A stretch of 64,000 nucleotides of DNA, taken from NCBI GenBank assembly GCA_000827205.1, contig KN832555.1, forward strand, positions 3,374,696 to 3,438,695. Direction: 5' to 3'. This document shows positions 12,930 to 24,264 of this stretch, one piece after another. The stretch comes from Plicaturopsis crispa FD-325 SS-3 (taxonomy: Eukaryota > Basidiomycota > Agaricomycetes > Amylocorticiales > Amylocorticiaceae). The notes below the pieces were generated by a model. The model saw only the letters and a program-made list of their open reading frames with translations. It did not search any database and was not told the DNA's origin. The translations under genes and the position numbers were made by a program. How positions within the stretch are numbered: the first letter of the stretch is position 1; every line of letters starts with the position of its first letter.

Positions 12930-14423
12930 ATGCCCGGCACCGGTTATCCATTCTGGTGTGTATTCTATGCTTCGTTTCTTCCTAGAATGGGCGCTGAACA
13001 TTTGCAGGCTCGGAGGTTAGCATGCTTATCATGAATGGTCAACGGAATACTGAAAAGAGATGGTTGGAATGCCAGGAGTCGCCGCGTCCAGTACGTACTA
13101 CCCTTTCGCTCTGCGTTCAGGGCTGACAAGATGCGCGGAATATCGCAGTGGCGGCGTGCTGCACGCACCCTCTTGATTTAGCGAAAGTGTGAGCGCTATT
13201 TCCCACCGGTCTCATGACCCTGCGTGCTGAAAAGAAATGCCTCACAGTCGGATGCAGACAGTGCAGCATCCGGGCGGCGGACAACCGTCTACGTACAGTG
13301 TCATCCGGTCCTCCATATCACAGCTAGGTTTCCGCAGTATCTATGCAGGTCTGACAGCCTCGCTGCTGCGGCAAATGTCCTACTCCTTGGTCCGCCTTGG
13401 AAGCTATGAGGAAATGAAGCGGTGGATGAACGAGTCTGGCGCTCCACCCTCTACGGCCCATTTACTTCTGGCAGCAGGCTTCGCGGGCGGCTTGGGCGGC
13501 ATCGCCGGAAACCCAGCTGGTAATTATTACTTGTCCATAGTGCTCACATGCCGACTTGCTAAACCGATCTGTCAGATATTCTACTGGTGAGAATGACTAG
13601 TGACGCGACGAAGCCACCAGAGAAGCGGTACGGGTACCGTAATGCGTTGAGCGGCCTCGTGAGCCTCGTCCGGGAAGAAGGTGTTCAGGGGCTAGCGAGA
13701 GGTCTCGGTGCAAATACTGTGTGTCCCTTACAAGCCTCCCTTTGCACCTGCTAAACGTACTTCTCTCGCAGACTCGGGCCATCCTGATGAACGTGCGTAT
13801 CTGCTCCCCCCATATGCTCCCGAGTATCTAAAATTTATTGTTAGTCTTCTCAGGTTGGATCGTAAGTGTCGCTGCTCATGGCGGTGTGCATTGTTATGTT
13901 AACCGCCGGCAACAGCTATGATTACTTCAAAACCGTTTTATTACGGAACCCAGTACCTGGGACCAACTACCAAATGAATGACAACCTTCTCCTACACGTC
14001 GTATCGAGTCTCCTAGCAGGATCTTTTGCGACAAGTGCGTAATGCCTAATGTTTATTACTGCAGAGTTTGACATTGGTTTACAGCCGTGTGTTCACCTGC
14101 GGACGTGCTGAAATCGCGCGTCATGTCTATGGTACGCGAACGGATCTCGGGTTCGATTATGCTGTACTCATGGCGTGATATTTACTAGTCTAACAACGCG
14201 AGCGTTCTGGATGTGTTCCGGCATTCCCTTCGAAGAGAGGGTCCGATGTTCCTGTTCAAAGGATGGACACCTGCCTTCATACGTCTTGGCCCTAACACCG
14301 TGCTCCTATTTGTGTTCTACGAGGTATACATACCGCCTTGGCATGCTGTTGCAAGCTCACTCATTTATGTGCATTACACAGCAACTGAAAAAGGGCTGGA
14401 GAGCCTTGACGGCGCCTTCATAG
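12930..14423 (+). CDS. Mitochondrial carrier, dicarboxylate (DIC1) type
   Basis: Mitochondrial carrier family protein of the inner membrane with three repeats of about 100 residues, each starting with a PxD/E-type signature: HPLDLAKVR in repeat 1, NPADILLVRM in repeat 2 and SPADVLKSRVM in repeat 3. The N-terminus (MPGTGYPFWLGG), the Gln-rich MQTVQHPGG after repeat 1 and the ending FVFYEQLKKGWR fit the dicarboxylate/phosphate antiporter DIC1 best. An oxaloacetate or other organic-acid carrier is the alternative. The coding sequence needs 12 exons: 12930-12955, 13008-13015, 13076-13090, 13149-13188, 13248-13519, 13576-13718, 13772-13792, 13854-13861, 13916-14034, 14085-14131, 14189-14323 and 14382-14423. 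Four of these are micro-exons of 8, 15, 21 and 8 nt, and every junction keeps the conserved protein in frame. Confidence 0.9.
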
Positions 14424-14972
14424 ACGCCCAGCCGACCGCTGGTTAGACTGCCTACAGTCTGCCCCCATTTCAGGACGGAGGGATGGCATGATAGATGTTT
14501 CGTATCTTTATGGACCCTACTACTTATTGTATAGACATCTAGATCCTCGCACACCCCAGGAGACGGCTGGATTTCACATAGTCTACCCACCCACCTATAC
14601 AGGCCATGCCATTGGCGTCCCATGCTGCTTACCATACCCACATTTACTGTAGTTCGGACCATGGCTGGCTTCATATAACGTAGATTTGGTGTTCAATACT
14701 AAGCGCTCAGCACCCGTATACTGGAGTAGCAATGTGCTCGACAGCTGAACTTGACTCTGGATTGGAGTGATGCAACAAATATTGCAGTACCAAACTAAAC
14801 GGGTGTGGAGACTTCAACGTTCAACGCTCATCCGAGCTTCGTTTCTCAAGGATTGGACTTCGCACGTTCCACACGTTGCTCACATCGTGAACCTCCTACA
14901 CAAGAAAGTAGAATCGCGGCCAAGAGCCATGCATGCTGCTAATTCCCGACAGGAAGCCACGCATGCATGGAC
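14424..14972. other. Convergent 3' intergenic region
   Basis: Lies between the stop codons of the carrier and the galactanase. No gene recognised. A double heptamer TTCAACGTTCAACG sits at 14813-14826; the same heptamer is repeated four times near 38.54 kb. Confidence 0.4.
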
Positions 14973-17030
14973 TTAAACGTCATAGACGACGATCCACCCT
15001 AGATTTCCGCCAGGACCTGCGAGTGGGATGTGAGCATATGGCATGTTGCCGATGATCGACCTGCTTACTGGTCTGGTTTGTTCCGAACGTGAGGTTGTTG
15101 GCACCCTTCTCGAGGTATACATTCACGGGCACACCGATGAAAGTACTGTTGCTAGACGTTGGTGATTGATCGACAGGTGTCACCGCGGAAGTGGAACCCC
15201 CGTTCACGCTGGATTGAAAGTAAATTGAATTGCAATGACTATGTGTGTGTGGAAAACGGCAGACCTGATGGTGGTGCTCGTCCACGAACCGGAGTTGGAG
15301 TAGTAGACTCCAATCCATTGATTCGCACCAGTCCCAGTTACATCCTCGATGGTAACAGAGCCGCCGGCGCCTGATAAATGCAATCGACGTCGAGCAAGTA
15401 TGTAGGCGGGCAGCTCAATCTTGAACTAACCGATGCCATTAACAAAGTGGGATGCAGTGTTGATCTTGGCATTCCCACTGACCGTGCCATCCGTCGCGTT
15501 GTAGGATGTGCCGCTATACACCTTATAAGTGCCTTCGAACTACGCTTAATACAATGTTTCCGGGCATAAATTTTGAGCATCTTACCTGCAGCTATATCCA
15601 AATCCCACACGTCCGCTTGGACCAGTTGAGGTTCACCGCTGGCCCAGCTCAAAGGCAGCCATATATATGTGCTGCTGCCTAACAGGCCCGAGCGCCAGCG
15701 ATCACCCAGATAAACAGCCTCACTACCGAGTGGAAGGTCGAAGGAGTTCTGAGAGTTATAAGTATCGAGCGAGGGGTCGGCTAGATCGGCCTCCGTCGTC
15801 CACGGACCGCTCAAAGACTGACATTTTTGAGCGGAAAATTCACAGAGAGAGGGAGGTTCAGCATACCGTTGAGTGGAAGTATTTGTTCGCATTCGGACTC
15901 CAACCGCTTTGGTGTGAAGCAAACAAGTAATATATCTGTCGAGAACATATGTTCGTCAGTGCTACCTTCAAGAACCACACGGCCATACTCACAGAGTCCC
16001 GTTTGACTATCCCTGGAGCCTCCAATCTGGAAACTGGGATCGCACGAATTAACAGCAGAATCACTCAGTCTTTCGAGCCGACTGTACCAATCTCAGATTT
16101 TTCGGTGGTGACATTATAGTAGTCATCGTCCAGCTGAGTTATCTTGAGGACGGTGTTTCCGTATGATGCATACAGCAAATATGCACTCTGGTCGTCTTTA
16201 AGAAGTAGTTTTAGTCTCGAATGACAGAGCCGACAGGGTGTTTTCACCATCCTGAAATAATCCCATGTCGCGAGAGTCGTTCTTGAGCGGCTGCCAAGAC
16301 GCTTTGAAGGTATACGGGCCGCATGGTGTCTTTGCTGTCGCTACCCCAACGTTCGCAAGGCCGTAACTGCGACAAAAAGCATAAGAATAGAGAAATTGGC
16401 CAGCGTAGTGAAGCCGTACTTGCTATCATCCGAGTGGAACCACATAACATATTCCGAGTTCTGCGCGACATCAGCCTCTTTGCAAATATGACGATACGCG
16501 GACTAACCTTCTCATTGTAGATGACTTTGTAGGTTGAGAGCACGATGTCAGCACCGGCGCCGTCATTCGGCGAAGGCTAAACGCATGGGCATACCTTTGG
16601 GGCGCTCGACAATGTTTGATGACGATATCAATGTGTTGGCTACAGGTGTGAGGGCATCGACTTCACGCGTCCACGTTCCAAAGTCTGTCGACTGCTCTTG
16701 TCCTTAGCATACCGCGACACCTATTTTTCTTGTATCGGTTGATCACACACCGAGTAGCACGAAACCGCGTGAAACAACGCGCTGTTTGCAGTCTTATCCT
16801 CGCCGTGCCAGTAGTAAGTATCATTGACCTATACCACGAAGGAGTCAATAAGCGCTAGATGGCGAACAACTCAGCCTCACCTTCAGGAAACCGCCTCCGT
16901 GCGCCTGAATGGCATTCCCGTCGGTATCCTTCCACGGAGCACCTGGGGTAATAAGCACTGCATACGAGAACGCGATGTTCGAGATACCGAGAAAAGCTGC
17001 TAAGACGCGGAAGATCGTCGGAGAAGGCAT
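14973..17030 (-). CDS. Secreted GH43 exo-beta-1,3-galactanase-like enzyme with C-terminal CBM35
   Basis: Predicted extracellular glycoside hydrolase. The start at 17030 gives a signal peptide (MPSPTIFRVLAAFLGISNIA...) followed by TPGAPWKDTDGNAIQAHGGG, the substrate-pocket start of the GH43_24 galactanase group. Further exons give NDTYYWHGEDKTAN, TREVDALTPVAN, SSSNIVERPK and YVMWFHSDDSKYG, all typical of this group. The C-terminal part (about 14973-15400) has the beta-sandwich pattern of a CBM35: VTIEDVTGTGANQWIGVYY, then VPVNVYLEKGANNLTFGTNQ, ending GGNLGWIVVYDV. Phanerochaete Pc1,3Gal43A has this same GH43 plus CBM35 layout and releases galactose from beta-1,3-galactan side chains of arabinogalactan proteins. 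The gene has many short introns. Family assignment is by motif memory; the substrate is inferred. Confidence 0.85.
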
Positions 17031-17751
17031 TTTCTAGTTGCAACATAAGACTCCGTCTTAGATGGCCTTTACTTATAGTTTTCTGGTCGCAAACGAAGAG
17101 CGACGCTTCGGCGATTCGACTGGCAGAGGCGGACCGACGGCCATTAATACCGCACATTCCAACGAGAATAAATGACGACTGACCATGAAGCTGGCACCAT
17201 TCCCATTCAACTAAACACATGATACCCCAGGATGCATACATGGGTCACAAGCAAAGCGCGTCTTGTGCGCGTTGGAAGACCTGTTGATAGGATATGAGCT
17301 CTGTGACCAGCTCGCCATGGGGTCAGTCCGACGACCGTACAACTTCTGTACCAGGCACAACTGGTGGTAAGTATACACTTTCTAGAGCGGTTCCGGACCG
17401 CCGTGCCAATGGTGAGTTCGTCAGAAGATGTAGATATTTCATAGATTACAGACTCTGTGCCATGACTTGGAGCTGGTCAAGTCCCAAGAGGTGAGATTTG
17501 AAGTTGAGCAAGCGTGAACTTGGCGCGACTGCCACCAAACCCATCGTCGGATCTCGGAACCAGAAGGTCCTCCCTCCTGCATTTGGATTGATTTTCTTAA
17601 ACACTTGGACAAGGACCAAGTTGAACTTGAACGTTTGCAGGCTCAAACGCTCTACGTACTAAGCTTATAGCTACACAGCGCGATAGAGTTCTCTCAAAGG
17701 CGCTGTACATCTCGCCCAGATCACACTCTAGGCACTGTTCGAATTTTACCG
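17031..17751. other. Divergent promoter region of galactanase and WRAP53-like gene
   Basis: No gene recognised. On the minus strand a TATA-like CTATAAGTA lies at about 17068-17076, some 40 bases before the galactanase start codon; its use as a promoter element is a guess. Confidence 0.35.
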
Positions 17752-19582
17752 ATGGAAACTCAATCCCGAGACAACACCGACCTTGCAGAATCTACGCCGT
17801 CTCCTCCTCTATACAACATCTCGGAAGCACCGATAACGCGCACCAGATATCACCCGCAGAATGACCCTTCGTTTCCTGAAAATTTCACCAGAACTGCTAA
17901 ATGGTAAATCTCTTGAACTTGTCTCTGGTCAAGCTGTCCTTGATTTATCGTCTAGGTGTTCGGACGGGTCGGCGGTGCTCGCGCAATGCGAGAACAGAAC
18001 ATTTCAGCTCCTAGACCTGCAAGTTCTTGTACTAAATTTTACCTGACCATACGTACTCACCCTTTAGGTACAGGCCAGTCGAAGTTGCCCAATTATCCGT
18101 CGATAATATAGGTATGTGCGTACGTGCATATATAGCTATATATTTGGCACTGATTAGTCTCCACGTCGCAGAAAAATGCCAGCGTGTCCTTCCCCAGCCT
18201 GCGTCGATCCTTGATTTCATCTGGTATCCGAGCGCGTCATCTAGAGATCCTGCAACATTTTGCTTCGTAGCATCCGTTCGAGAATGTCCGGTCAAGCTGC
18301 TAGATGCAGCAGATGGAAGAGTGCGTCCGTGCCCAATCTACGATTTTTTTGGCCTATTTTTTTATCGCAACACGGCAGGTACGGGCATCTTACAGAATTG
18401 TTGATCATCGCGAGCGGCAGATTGCGCCTCACAGTCTCTCATTCAATCTCATGGCAAACAAGTGCGTCAATCAAAATTTTATAGCCATGTTTGCACCAGA
18501 GCTCTACGCAAAAACCGTCTTACTGTCTTCATAGGCTATACTGCGGATTCGAAGACGCTATCGAAATATTTGATGTCCACCGCCCGGGTGAAGGTACGCG
18601 ACTTCACACGACCCCCACTAAACAGAGCAAAGAAGGGCTCAGAGGTAAGACCGGGCTTGCATATACAGGCAGCGATTCTAACGCATACGGCTAGGTATAA
18701 TATCTGCATTGGCATTCTCCAATAACTACGATTTCTACGCTGCCGGAAGCTTCTCCGTGTCGTCCGAGATGTCGCCGAATGTCGCCCTCTTTAGCGAGGC
18801 TGAGGAGACTCCCATAATGTTTATAGGAACTGGTGAGCATGGAGCTAAGACGGGTGTCACTCAGGTGAGTACATATCATGTCATGGGCTCTGGGCAAGCT
18901 AACTACTCGAGTAGCTTCATTTCCACCCCACCAAACCGCACATATTATATGCGGCTTTTCGACGGTCGGATACAATCTATAGCTGGGACCTCCGCGGTGA
19001 TGCTTCGGCGCCTATCAGAGTCTTCAAAACGGACGCTCAGCATGGGGAGGTGACCAACCAAAAGATGCGTTTTGACGTCGATTTGGGCGGAAAGTATCTC
19101 AGCACTGGGAGCAGGGTAAGTGGCATTGATCCGATCCAACTCTGCTCAATACGACTCGTTGATTCTCGATTGCGCTTTAGGATGGAACGATATCACTTTT
19201 TGACCTTGGTCCTGATTCTGAAACCGACGTTGAGGCAGTTTATGTCCAGACGGCAGGAGAAGTCAGCCCATCATTGACATTCCATGCACACGAGGGTGAG
19301 CCACATAATCCTGGTCTTGCAGACATTATCGTGTTGTTCACCTGCTTATTCTCACTTCCAGACGCTGTAGGCTCAGTCGCATTTCATCCCCGGCAGCCAT
19401 TTTTACTGTCTGCCTCTGGGTCTCGACATTTCGATCGTGCTGACGAGGATGATTCCAATTCCTCGGACTCCGTCGAGACGGAGGACGAGGACGACGCAGA
19501 GCGTGTAAGCATACGAAGAAATAGAAAAAGACCACAACCTCGCCCATTAGATTCATCGAATAAAATATGGGCTTTTCAGTGA
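17752..19582 (+). CDS. WRAP53/TCAB1-like WD40 protein
   Basis: WD40 beta-propeller protein. The order of conserved blocks follows human WRAP53 (TCAB1), the protein that binds CAB-box scaRNAs and telomerase RNA: WCSDGSAVLAQCENRTFQLL, then FIWYPSASSRDPATFCFVAS, VRECPVKLLDAADGRVRASY, LYCGFEDAIEIFDVHRPG, GIISALAFSNNYDFYAAGSF and ILYAAFRRSDTIYSWDLRG. Yeast Swt21 is a distant relative linked to snRNP and splicing, so an snRNP or scaRNA role is likely, but the fungal function is inferred. The start at 17752 gives METQSRDNTDLAEST; the exon then joins at AKW|CSDG. The C-terminus has an acidic stretch (about 19440-19500) followed by a basic RRNRKRPQPR tail. The stop lies only 44 bases from the stop of DIS3 on the other strand. 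Confidence 0.88.
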
Positions 19583-19626
19583 ACATCTGGATCTATGCTA
19601 TAGATTGAGTGTGTAAGAATACAATT

Positions 19627-22600
19627 CTAGAGTGCACGCGAGTCCACTGGGGTGACTAAGGTCATCTTGACCCGACCCCGCTGCGTGTTTTTGTCTTTCT
19701 CGACCTCGATGCTGACCGTTACTTTGTCGAAGACGGAGATGGTCACATCCTTCGCACCGGAAGGCACGGTAATCGTGTAATTATCCGCGTCGAACTGGGT
19801 GTCGCGCTTGAACATCACCAGGCCCTCGATTCCCAGTCTGCGGAGGTATCGTTAGCGTTCGTGATCCCAATAAACGGATTGGATAGCTTACTTGGATACG
19901 AAGACGTTCAGACCATTTCTAAACGTGCGGATCACAAAGGCTTCTTCAATTACGCCCTCGCCCTTCTGCCGCTCGCCTTTGCCTTTCAGCGCCAGCCCGA
20001 CATAGAACTCAACACTTGCGCGACCGGCCATCTGCGCCATCCGATGGCGCCTATTCACTACATCAAGGACCCGTTCGACGTGTGCCTTAGAGTGTAGGCT
20101 CGCGTGAAGAGGTGTGTATTGGATAGCCGCGGAGAGTTGACGATGAGCGAGAACATCTATGAAATGATAGGTCAGCTGCTACGAGGTGCCTGAAAGTAGG
20201 CGAGAAATAGGCTTACCAGCATATCGCCTGATAGGGCTCGTGAAATGTGTGTATATGGGACTTGCAAGTCCATAATGTCCGAAGGTCTCACGTCCGACGC
20301 TACCTGAGCAGAAGTACTCTGCGGACAGCATGCAGCGCGTTGCCATGATGCGCACGAGGGTATTGAAAGCAGGTTCTGTAGGGTCCTGGAGAACGGAGCA
20401 TGACTATACATTGGCTAGGGAGTGGGTGGTAGGACATACGATGCATTTATCCAACGACGCGGCCAGTGCCCCCGAGCTTGACACGTCGAGGGTCATTCCT
20501 TTCCGCTTCTGCAGAATATCTTGTAGCTTTTCGAAATTCGTGCGCGGAGGAGGCAAATGCCGTCTAAAACGAGGAATCTGGTCAGAAGGGATCCCAAAGT
20601 TTGAGCGGATCAGGTCTTACCGAAGGACGGCAGTCTGGGGGAATGTCTCCTGTATCTTGGCAGCAACACTAATGTTCGCAAGTAACATGAATTCCTCAAC
20701 GAGACTATTTGTCTCGCGCATCTCTTTCTGCTCAACGTCGATGGGGTCTGACGACTCCGAGCTATCAAGCTGAATTTTGACTTCCGGAGAGGCGAGGTTG
20801 AGCGCCCCGGCAGCCATACGAGCTGCCTTCAATTTTTGTGCCAGCTTGTTCAAAAGACGGATTCCGTTTGTGAGATCATCCTGCATATGCCTGTTACCTC
20901 ACTGGTAAGTGCATATCCAGCCTTGGGTTGTTACTAAGGAAGGCTCACGGGTCGTCTTTACGGATCTGCGCTTCTTCGTACGTGAAGGCAGCTTTTGACG
21001 CAATCACCGACTTCGTAAACCGCACATTGACGATCTCCGCTTCCGGTGTTAATTCCTAGGCACAAATGTTGAGTACGATAGGCAAGTGTAGGACGGGAGC
21101 AATTACCCATATTGCGGAGAAGGCGAGACGCTCGACATAGGGCCGCAGAGAGCAGAGGTTGGTGCCGAGGAGCGAAGGCAGCATGTCTATGCGCTTGTCA
21201 ACGAGGTAAACGGTGGTTCCGCGCGATGCGGCTTCGCTGTCCATAGGGTTGTCCGGAAGCACAAAGTGCGAAACATCCGCAATGTCTGGACGTGACGGTG
21301 AGAGAGGTTGATATGACGGGGAAGGTACGACTCACGAACGCCAGCCTCGATGTTTCCGTTTGGCAACGGTCGAGCATGTAATGCATCGTCGATATCCTGA
21401 CACCCTATAGCCGAATAGATTAATATCACTTAGAATTTTAAAGCAGCCTACGACGTACCTGGCGGGTCAATGCTGCAAATGATCATATCGCGCAGATCCT
21501 CCCTGTCTCGCCACTCAGGGCTGGTGTCACTCTTTGGAGGCACGACCCAGCTTTCGCCTTCGCTAGGGAGGCAATCCAATATAGCCTTCCCGAATGGTCG
21601 GTATGGCACCTCGAACTCCAGGAGTAGACTTTCCTGCTCCGCCTCCTTGCTCTCTACCTTGCCTAAGGCACGCACAAAATGACCTTCCGGGTAGCGGGAT
21701 GTGCTTTCCCATCTGTCGATAGACACGAGGATCTTCTGGCCAATCAGAGTGGGTGCTTGGCGTGTCCGAAGACGGATGCGTGGCAGCAAGCGCGATACCG
21801 GGGTGGCGAACACGGTTTGCTGAGACAAGGAAGTAGTGTTTGACGAAGTCAGAGAGGTGCTGTCGATGTGGCAAACGTATCTGCGGGCACAGGCGTTAGC
21901 TTAGTCTTTAAAATTGCTGCAAGTCTCTGGACGTACGCTCTCCAGTTGCGTTTAATGATACCGACTACACGGCCTGTGGGCTGTTTTTCCGCTGCAGAGG
22001 CTTTTGCCATTTCCGAGCGTAAAAGCTTCGTCTCCTCAGCAAGAGCCTCACTCTCTTCCTCCTCGTCCGACTCCTCCGCATCATCGTTCTTAAGAGTCGC
22101 TGGCATCAGGATTTGGTCAGGATGGTACCGTTTGAAAGAAATAGGGAGAAGAGCGTACCATCCTGGTCAACAACCTCATCCGCAGGAGCCTTCCACTCCT
22201 TTTCGTCGAAAACCTCCACGACAACTACATCGCCTTGAACTGCACGATTCATACTCTCCCGTCCAACCAACAATATGGGCTTGGAAAATTCTGGGACGGG
22301 TACACTGCCTTCCAGATAGTTGTACTGGTTGGCATTGAAATGTCCCTGATGTAGCTCGCCAGCTTTGACACCCGCTACCAGCGTTGACGTAGGGAGATAC
22401 TATTCAAATTGGCTATCAGCAGCTACACTGAAGGATAATGACCATACGCACGTCTGGATACAGTGCAGATCGCGCTGCGACTGCTTTGGTGGGCTCTATG
22501 TCATCGGATCCGGCTGCCGCTAGCAAATCGATTACTTCCGCGGAGTCGGGTAACGCCTCCACGTATTTACGGACTAAACGTAGGGAATGTTATTTTGTTG

Positions 22601-23508
22601 CGGTATGAATGGAGCGTCATGTACGAACCAGATATGCATGGGATATGCTCTTTCTCGGCCTTCTGGCGATTGGCAAAATCGTCTGTCATGAGGACGACGG
22701 TGGGTAGAATTGGCTCCGGCTGTCCACGGACAGGTGGGTGCATCAACGATATGTGGGAGTTGTACCAAGATGTGGCCTTGCGGATCCCTATTTTCCAGGA
22801 ACGATGATCAATATTGCACTTTCATTATCGGTCTGCAAACCAACCTCGATCATTGCGGTCATTAGGACTCTCGCCCTCCTCACGAATAATCGCAGTTTCT
22901 CTGTATAGTTGATAATTTTATATTTTGCAGTATGCATGTCTGGTGATAAAACGTACGATCGGTATTCGTTGTAAAACACCCAGACACGCTTCTCCTCTAC
23001 ATGTGTCAACGCTTTCAGGCGGTTGTACAAGGGCAGTGATCTGTGTCGGACTTCTTCTATGACAGTTTGGAGGAGTATTATAGGCGGGTTGAAAAGAGTG
23101 GATTCCATGAGGTCCATCTATCACGACAATGATACAACATGAGCGTTTCACCTCCGAAGCAATATGACATATCAAATACTGACCTGAGAGAGAAATACAT
23201 TGGTGTCTGGTAGTAAAAAGTGGCCATTGGTGTATAATGGATGGCTGCTTTTCCCTTCAGCAGGAAGAACAGCGGCATCCAAAGGCGCAGGGCATGCACG
23301 GCATTTCGCAATACCGCAGCTAACATCGTCTCTTAGGTATCTTTCGCGCAGAACTAGAAGCAGGTTTGTTTATCAGCGCATAAAGCAGGCAGCATACTGC
23401 GGGTAGTAGACCTTTGATAACTTTGCCTCGCGCTGTTTTCTTGAAAAACTTGCGCTGAGTAACGACTGCCTCTGCGCGTGGTCTCTTCTGTATCGTGATC
23501 TCCACCAT
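19627..23508 (-). CDS. DIS3: Exosome exonuclease/endonuclease DIS3 (RRP44)
   Basis: Catalytic subunit of the RNA exosome, with a 3'-5' exonuclease RNB domain and an endonuclease PIN domain. The start at 23508 gives [20 protein letters not shown]. Next comes the CR3 motif C-x4-C-x2-C (CGIAKCRAC), then a PIN domain with acidic residues in [23 protein letters not shown] and [12 protein letters not shown] (about 22550-23200). Cold-shock/OB domains follow ([20 protein letters not shown]; later [15 protein letters not shown]) with an acidic insert at about 22020-22090. The RNB active site is [15 protein letters not shown] (about 21360-21480), continuing through HIADVSHFV and [18 protein letters not shown]-like residues. 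The C-terminal S1 domain ends [11 protein letters not shown]. All key acidic residues of both nuclease sites appear present. Multi-exon, full length. Confidence 0.95.
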
Positions 23509-24264
23509 TTCCGCGATACCTTACACTTTCCGAGCTTAGTTCACGCGTTCCAGGATGTGATAGCGGCGGGCCAGGAAGGAGAGAACCTGAAAATGAGGCG
23601 CCGTCGTCGTTCAAGGTGTTCAGCTGGGACAAGATGAAGATAGGGGCCTGCGTCTCGAATGTGGGCATGAATAAGCCCCTGAGTATCACTGAATGAACAC
23701 CGCGGACAATTTGAAATTCATCATATTCGACGATGATTGAACGTTCACTGCCAGCGCTCATCGCGGAAAGCCTCGCCAACAACGACCAGAGCACGGGCAG
23801 AGTGTACAGGACACCTTTGACCTGGTGAGCTCGCCTGTTTCCAATCGAAATTTGATCTTTACCCTCAATGCAGTATTAGATAAAAATCATACAGCAGCAC
23901 ATAGTATTCATTGCGGCTTCGTTGAGAGCCCTACGACAGCGCTAGCATATTCAGGCATAGCTTTCTGCGTCGCTAAATCTCGGTGGATTGATTTTATGGG
24001 AGGTTGATTTCTCTACACGCATTACGTTGCACATTGTCGCATTACAACGGCCACGTTCGTAATCTGACTTGTCGACGTGCATGAGAAAGAACGTTTGCTG
24101 AACGCCGGAGCCAATACCCTACAGGTGCGCTGCACGCCTTCTGCTTTAGAGTGCATTCGCCAGGAACCTGAATGGTCCTAGGTGAACTATTCTGCCGTCC
24201 GTACCGTATCTATTTAATCCGCAAGAAACAACCATTTCCTGACCGGATTTGAATTTTTGCAGAT
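23509..24264. other. Divergent promoter region of DIS3 and the acid phosphatase
   Basis: No gene recognised in about 750 bases. A TATTTAAT element at 24211-24218 lies about 50 bases before the phosphatase start and could be its TATA box. An open frame at 23354-23794 on the minus strand runs through the DIS3 start region but resembles nothing. Confidence 0.35.
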
